Positions 12,403 through 15,990 of a stretch of 15,990 nt of DNA are shown here, piece by piece. Each line of letters starts with the position of its first letter. Positions within the stretch are counted from its first letter, which is position 1. Below the pieces are notes generated by a model. The model was not told where the DNA came from. It was given only the letters and a program-made list of their open reading frames with translations, and searched no databases. The DNA is from Chloroflexota bacterium (lineage in GTDB: Bacteria; Chloroflexota; Anaerolineae; B4-G1), in assembly GCA_024232355.1 (NCBI GenBank), contig JAAEPW010000118.1, positions 1-15,990 on the forward strand. Direction: 5' to 3'. The position numbers and the translations under genes are program-made.

Positions 12403-15046
12403 GGGACGCCACAATACGAAATCCGCTGCCGTAGTTACGATTGTCCGGATCCCTGTAGTACCGGAACGCGCAGCGCACATACCTCTGATAGCGGTCGAAC
12501 GCACCCCCGCGAACCACCCGGCGACCTTTGTCTTCCAGATTGTTGTCGTTCTGGTAGTTCTCGTAATTACCCTCCCATTTTGTCCGACACCATTCCCACA
12601 CGTTCCCACTCAAATCCTCCGCCCCGTAAGGACTAATTCCACCAGGAAAGCATCCCACTGCACTTGTCGTACCAATACCAGTATCACTGTAGTTTGCACG
12701 GTTTGGATCAGGATCGTTTCCCCAGGGATAGATACGCCCATCTGTTCCTCGTGCAGCTTTTTCCCATTGCGGTTCAGTGGGCAATGTGACCTCTTGGTCC
12801 GCACCAACCTCCCCACTTTGGCGCAATTGTTCTGTCAGCCAACAACAGAAAGCTATCGCTTCGTACCAACTCACTCCTACTACTGGGTGATTGGGCAAGT
12901 TGTACGGATCACCGTAATCATTCGGCCCCGTCCATCCTCTTGCCTCTTTTTCTTTCCACCCATCCTTGGTCCAGTACCGCTCTTTCTGATAACCTTTGGC
13001 CTCCACAAAGGCGGCGTATTGAGCATTGGTGATGGGATAGTGACTGACCTTGTAATCCAGGGTGATGGTCTCGTTGAGATGTTGTGGTTTTTCACGGTCT
13101 ATAGCCATATCATCATCGTCGGTGCTGCCCATCAGAAACGGCCCTGCGGGAACCTCGCACCATACAATATCCGGTAGACCAGTGGCTGGATCATTACCCA
13201 TTCCAGAGCGTGGATCACCCAACTTGGATGAAAGCCGCCCCGCCAAAGCACGAACGGTTGGCGTCACTCGCTCATTACCAAGACTGTCTGCAAGTGCTAA
13301 GGCAATATTATGTCGAGTCGTTTCTCCAGCCTCGGCACCCCCCTCTGTCAAGCAACGGGACGCCATGACAGGGTTAACGGGCATCATCTTTTCCAACAGT
13401 GCTGAGGCATCTATCTCCATCCCGGCTAACAGAATGACTGTTTCTTCCCAACCTGATGGCTCCCACCAACGGTCAGGCGGCCAATATCGTTCCAGCGATT
13501 CACCTGCTCTCACCTGCCGTCCCATCTCGCGGGCAGCGAAATACTCCTGAAGTAGTTGGTGGTAAAAACGTACAGTGGAATCACTTGCATCCAATAACGT
13601 AGCACTGCTTGCCAGATATAACAACCTCCCGGCGTCGCAGTCCAATGAAGTAGCATAGAGACAGTCAACAGCCCACGCCCGTTCTACCGTCGTCCCGCGC
13701 CCTCGGCTTGTCTGCATCGCATAGGCCAGCGCGGCCAGACCATCCTTCTGGCACTCCGCCGTGATCCAGTCCTGTGGATGTCGTTTTTCCTCCCGATTCA
13801 GCAACGTATCCACAAAGGCGGCGAACAGCTTGGCGCGGTTAGCTGGCAATTCACCACCCGCACCAGCATATACTTGGGCTGTCATTAGCAACAGATATGG
13901 ATTGCATCCTAGCGATAACAATTGTGGTGGTTCTTTCCGTATACGCTCCCACAATCGGTCTTGAGTACCGCTGGTTTTGGCATACACGTTTTCGGGCATC
14001 TTTTCCGCAGTCCAGAACTCCTCCCACGTTCCCTCTGCCTGTTGCCAAGTGTCCCATAGGTCATTTACATCATCACCCGCCAGCCCCCAGAACAGCCGCT
14101 CTCCCGCCGTCTCGCCCAAGTAGTTGTGCAGAAAATCACGGATGCGAGTCTCATCTAGCGGCGACACCTCAACCTTTTGTAGTTTCTCCAGCTTGACCAC
14201 GTAATCCAGTTCTCGGCAAGTGACGACCACACTATCGTCAGGGTATTGGTCAAGCACATTGCGAATACGGCCTACCCGCTCGGCGTAACCAGTTTGAGGC
14301 ATCTCGTTGAGGCCATCTAGGAGTAGAATTAGTCGCCCCGATGTACGGTAGGTTTCCAAGTGAGGAGCAAGTGGTCCCAAGTGGTGGGCCAGATAAGTGT
14401 CAAAGGGACCGTCATCGGTGTAGCCACCCAAGGGCACCAGCAAAGGAAGCGGGGCTTTGGCATCTTCTCTGGCATCCTCGGCATAGTCACAGACCAGCCG
14501 CCACAGGGTAGTCGTTTTTCCTGAACCTGGATCACCCAACAGGACGATGCGGCGATGTTCTACCACGGCTGCCCGTAGGTCATCCACCTTTTCCCGCTTC
14601 ACCTCGGTCCGCTCACCAAAACCGTGATCTGTCAGTTTCGCAAACTCTGATGGAATGAAAGGCATCGGTAGATCAAGACGCGGGCCATTCTTGACAGCGG
14701 CGCGGACCTCGGCAATTCCGGCCAATGGAGTATAGTGGTCACGCCAGTGCTCGTAGCTTTTCAGTAGACTGTCCAGGTAGGCAAGTTCTTTATCTCGGAC
14801 ATTCTCACCCTGCACCATAACGGTGATATCGCCGTGAACATCTCCACCTACGGCCACTTGCCCGGCAGCTATCCCTCTGTGGGTCGCCACCACCGCACCC
14901 TCCTCGGCCTTGATAACAGTGCTATGATCGCCAATGACGTTGGCATCTCCGACAACAGCGGTGCTGTCCTGGTCGACTTGGGCTATGTGGTCCCCCTTAG
15001 CTTGTTGGTTGGTAGGGGTTGAATCGTTTTCCATAAGGTTTCTCAT
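12365..15046 (-). CDS. Soluble NACHT NTPase with DGR-diversified FGE-sulfatase/C-type-lectin domain (VR2 target)
   Basis: The product is 893 aa from ATG 15046; ATG 15034 is an in-frame alternative. There is no transmembrane segment. Residues 18-76 are a Gly/Val/Asp-rich repeat-like stretch (GDHIAQVDQDSTAVVGDANV and on) ending in the shared motif VATHRGIAAGQVAVGGDVHG. The NACHT domain spans about 160-420: Walker A GDPGSGKTTT (171-180) and Walker B LLLDGLNE (241-248, Asn247 where the VR1 protein has Asp). A helical region follows. The FGE-sulfatase domain spans about 625-881, with WCEVPAGPFLMGS, YPITNAQYAAF, LPTEPQWEKAARG, YPWGND and LSGNVWEW. VR2 is residues 842-881; 851-853, 856, 861, 863, 864, 866, 868 and 872-874 differ from the template. 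It is a paralogue of the VR1 protein in its last 260 residues, but the N-terminal halves are much less alike. It is the first gene of the CHAT/NACHT/DGR operon. Confidence 0.93.
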   Translation of the reverse strand: MRNLMENDSTPTNQQAKGDHIAQVDQDSTAVVGDANVIGDHSTVIKAEEGAVVATHRGIAAGQVAVGGDVHGDITVMVQGENVRDKELAYLDSLLKSYEHWRDHYTPLAGIAEVRAAVKNGPRLDLPMPFIPSEFAKLTDHGFGERTEVKREKVDDLRAAVVEHRRIVLLGDPGSGKTTTLWRLVCDYAEDAREDAKAPLPLLVPLGGYTDDGPFDTYLAHHLGPLAPHLETYRTSGRLILLLDGLNEMPQTGYAERVGRIRNVLDQYPDDSVVVTCRELDYVVKLEKLQKVEVSPLDETRIRDFLHNYLGETAGERLFWGLAGDDVNDLWDTWQQAEGTWEEFWTAEKMPENVYAKTSGTQDRLWERIRKEPPQLLSLGCNPYLLLMTAQVYAGAGGELPANRAKLFAAFVDTLLNREEKRHPQDWITAECQKDGLAALAYAMQTSRGRGTTVERAWAVDCLYATSLDCDAGRLLYLASSATLLDASDSTVRFYHQLLQEYFAAREMGRQVRAGESLERYWPPDRWWEPSGWEETVILLAGMEIDASALLEKMMPVNPVMASRCLTEGGAEAGETTRHNIALALADSLGNERVTPTVRALAGRLSSKLGDPRSGMGNDPATGLPDIVWCEVPAGPFLMGSTDDDDMAIDREKPQHLNETITLDYKVSHYPITNAQYAAFVEAKGYQKERYWTKDGWKEKEARGWTGPNDYGDPYNLPNHPVVGVSWYEAIAFCCWLTEQLRQSGEVGADQEVTLPTEPQWEKAARGTDGRIYPWGNDPDPNRANYSDTGIGTTSAVGCFPGGISPYGAEDLSGNVWEWCRTKWEGNYENYQNDNNLEDKGRRVVRGGAFDRYQRYVRCAFRYYRDPDNRNYGSGFRIVASPVLSLDSDNSDL
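12403..12529 (-). repeat. DGR variable region VR2
   Basis: A 127-bp gapless match to TR with 14 differences, all at template adenines (hand count). It encodes residues 842-881 of the soluble NACHT-FGE protein. Its set of substitutions differs from that of VR1 at most variable sites, so the two were rewritten independently. Invariant edges and the 3' GTGGCGTCCCCC block are shared with VR1. Confidence 0.94.
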
Positions 15047-15066
15047 TTAGGGTTGAGGTTGGTCAT
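15043..15066 (-). CDS. Possible 7-codon leader ORF overlapping the VR2-gene start
   Basis: ATG ACC AAC CTC AAC CCT AAA TGA reads MTNLNPK, and its stop overlaps the VR2-gene ATG in an ATGA junction. The VR2 gene has no Shine-Dalgarno of its own, so re-initiation after this mini-ORF could supply translation. Only weak GAGA precedes the mini-ORF. It may be fortuitous. Confidence 0.25.
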   Translation of the reverse strand: MTNLNPK

Positions 15067-15077
15067 TGTTCAAGTCT

Positions 15078-15105
15078 CTATACCCAGGTCAATTGAAAGC
15101 AGCAG
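15078..15105 (-). repeat. Shared leader element upstream of the VR2 gene (copy 2)
   Basis: Second copy of the element at 12002-12029, with two mismatches (C to A and T to G on the plus strand). It lies in the 5' untranslated region between the candidate promoter (15139-15166) and the gene start. Confidence 0.55.
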
Positions 15106-15138
15106 CACGATTGTGGGCATTCTGACAGCCACCCTACC

Positions 15139-15166
15139 ATTATACTTATCTCTGCTATAATGCAAA
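15139..15166 (-). promoter_or_regulatory. Candidate promoter of the NACHT/CHAT/DGR operon
   Basis: On the minus strand TTTGCA (15166-15161) and, 16 bp later, a perfect TATAAT (15144-15139) form a sigma70-like promoter with start near 15131. That leaves a leader of about 85 nt before the VR2 gene, containing the repeated leader element. The -35 region overlaps the T-run of the terminator just upstream and an oppositely directed TGCTATAAT (15153-15161). Confidence 0.45.
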
Positions 15167-15193
15167 ACCGCCCCGGCTGTCAGATCGGGACGG
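15164..15193 (-). terminator. Terminator upstream of the NACHT/CHAT/DGR operon
   Basis: CCGCCCCG (15168-15175) pairs with CGGGACGG (15186-15193), 7 of 8 bp, and on the minus strand is followed by TTTT. It would end transcription from the small gene at 15.5-15.8 kb and insulate the operon that begins below it. Confidence 0.55.
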
Positions 15194-15263
15194 TCATTTC
15201 CCTACGAAATTGCTACCCACTATTTATCGAAGTGGGAAGTGGTCACCGAAATCATGTTCTAGT

Positions 15264-15490
15264 ACATAGAACATTAAAAGTGGCATCTACGAGGTAAAAA
15301 AGTAACTTCCGCTTGTTGTCACAGTTTTGAGATGCTAACATCTGAAATTTGCGACAACTTGCATCAAATTGACCGATTTCGACTTGCAACAGCAGATTTA
15401 TCTGCCGTAACTCTGGCTTTGTTCATAAAACTAGACTGAGACCGGAAGTTACTTTTTACCATCAAAAAGAGCACTTTTAAGGTTCTATGT
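15264..15490. mobile_element. MITE-like element with ~48-bp inverted repeats
   Basis: The ends 15264-15311 and 15443-15490 are inverted copies. The outer 19 bases match except one (ACATAGAAC-x-TTAAAAGTG), and the inner part matches over about 17 (GTAAAAAGTAACTTCCG); the middle is diverged. The 131-bp interior has no ORF but contains a small hairpin (GCAGAT-TT-ATCTGC) and other short inverted segments. AGT is found on both sides (15261-15263 and 15491-15493), a possible 3-bp target duplication. Size, symmetry and lack of coding capacity fit a miniature inverted-repeat transposable element. A structured RNA is an alternative. Confidence 0.6.
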
Positions 15491-15826
15491 AGTATATTTT
15501 CCGGTTCCATTGGCCCTCTTGATAGGTAAGGGTACCAATATACCCAAGAGTGCCAAGGATTACCTTTGGGCACCTAGATTCCCTTGTCTGCATTTCCATT
15601 TCAGGAGGTAGGTTTTTTTCTGTCAGGTTATGGCGGCGGCTCCAAGTCTCCAGTAAGGGCATACTGAGACTCAAAGCCTTGTCCCGCCAATGATGTACCC
15701 TCAGAACAGAAGCCACAACCTCACGATCCAGACCAATATCAGTAACAAGCACGCCCCGTATCCCTTGACTGGGTCGAATGATGCAAGGTCAACTTCTCGC
15801 AATTTCATCGCAAAACAGTCAGTCAT
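15477..15826 (-). pseudogene. Small gene, apparently frameshifted, ending in the MITE
   Basis: ATG 15826 has a strong ribosome binding site (AAGGAG, 8-nt spacing). It starts MTDCFAMKLREVDLASFDPV and then runs into a hydrophobic, early-terminating frame. A second frame, open from about 15790, continues with SQGIRGVLVTDIGLDREVV and RVHHWRDKALSL down to a TAA at 15477. Joined by a single frameshift near 15755-15790, the two would give a protein of about 115 residues. The last codons and the stop (YIEP) come from the MITE right end, so the original C-terminus may have been lost or replaced. I recognise no family. Alternatively the 91-aa part, which would need a GTG start at 15752, is the gene. 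A sequencing error would look the same. Confidence 0.4.
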
Positions 15827-15990
15827 CGCCTTTTCTCCTTCATAATTGTGGCGTGGTTCAAGTTAGATAGACACTTTTTTCAAGACCCTTTTATCAGGTT
15901 GTCTAGCAGTTCGGATTTTTCTCAGCCAGCAACCCACAAGCGGGAATTTGGAGGGTTTTCACACCCTTTTGAGCCAGTTTTTGCACCAAA
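15827..15990. other. Non-coding right end of the window
   Basis: No ORF of useful length, no hairpin of note and no repeat recognised. It is AT-rich upstream of the small gene on the minus strand and presumably holds its promoter; I could not define a convincing -35/-10 pair. Confidence 0.4.

Noticed and set aside
1..15990. CRISPR array, tRNA or rRNA genes
   Set aside because: No regularly spaced direct repeats and no cloverleaf or rRNA-like sequence were seen. The multibranch fold at 5943-6067 lacks tRNA features.

Overview
The window looks like part of a Chloroflexota (Anaerolineae- or Caldilineae-like) chromosome. The main support is a secreted protein with Thr/Pro-rich 'TPTPTNTP' linkers and a 'VFLPMVIK' segment, both typical of exported Chloroflexota proteins. 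A caspase-like protein, a CHAT protease and NACHT NTPases carrying FGE-sulfatase domains fit the conflict-system repertoire of filamentous or multicellular bacteria. The phylum is inferred from protein style, not from a marker gene.

The centre of interest is a complete diversity-generating retroelement (DGR) on the minus strand between about 5.9 and 15.1 kb. In transcription order it holds: a soluble NACHT-FGE protein with variable region VR2 (15046-12365); a small zinc-ribbon ORF (12244-12050); a CHAT protease (11989-10802); a membrane-anchored NACHT-FGE protein with variable region VR1 (10786-7934); a DGR-type reverse transcriptase (7819-6740); the accessory protein Avd (6705-6358); and the template repeat TR (6317-6191). 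TR, VR1 and VR2 align over 127 bp without gaps. I count 15 differences between TR and VR1 and 14 between TR and VR2. In 28 of these 29 the template base is adenine, the signature of mutagenic retrohoming. Both VRs end in the same GC-rich block and share a 139-bp 3' flank, about 96% identical, that contains an 11-bp perfect-stem hairpin.

The two NACHT proteins and the CHAT protease share a short motif (core AGQVAVGGDVHGDI), which suggests that they assemble together. My reading is a bacterial NLR-like surveillance system: a hypervariable C-type-lectin-fold sensor on a STAND/NACHT switch, coupled to a caspase-clan protease, with the sensor tip rewritten by the DGR.

Downstream of TR (5943-6067) is a strongly structured segment with two mutually exclusive folds. 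It is followed by an overlapping set of minus-strand genes: a 118-aa protein with a CxxC pair; a secreted metallo-beta-lactamase-fold protein with two PPC-like domains and a lamin-tail domain; a 152-aa coiled-coil protein with a Cys/His motif; and a small winged-helix protein. A minus-strand terminator at 2306-2337 closes the set. At the left end a caspase-FGE protein (560-2179, plus strand) is divergent from a small lipoprotein with membrane segments (498-7). Its FGE domain is not a target of this TR.

The right end (15.1-16.0 kb) holds a terminator with overlapping promoter elements upstream of the VR2 gene, a MITE-like inverted-repeat element of about 227 bp, and a small gene that appears frameshifted. 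I saw no tRNA, rRNA or CRISPR array.
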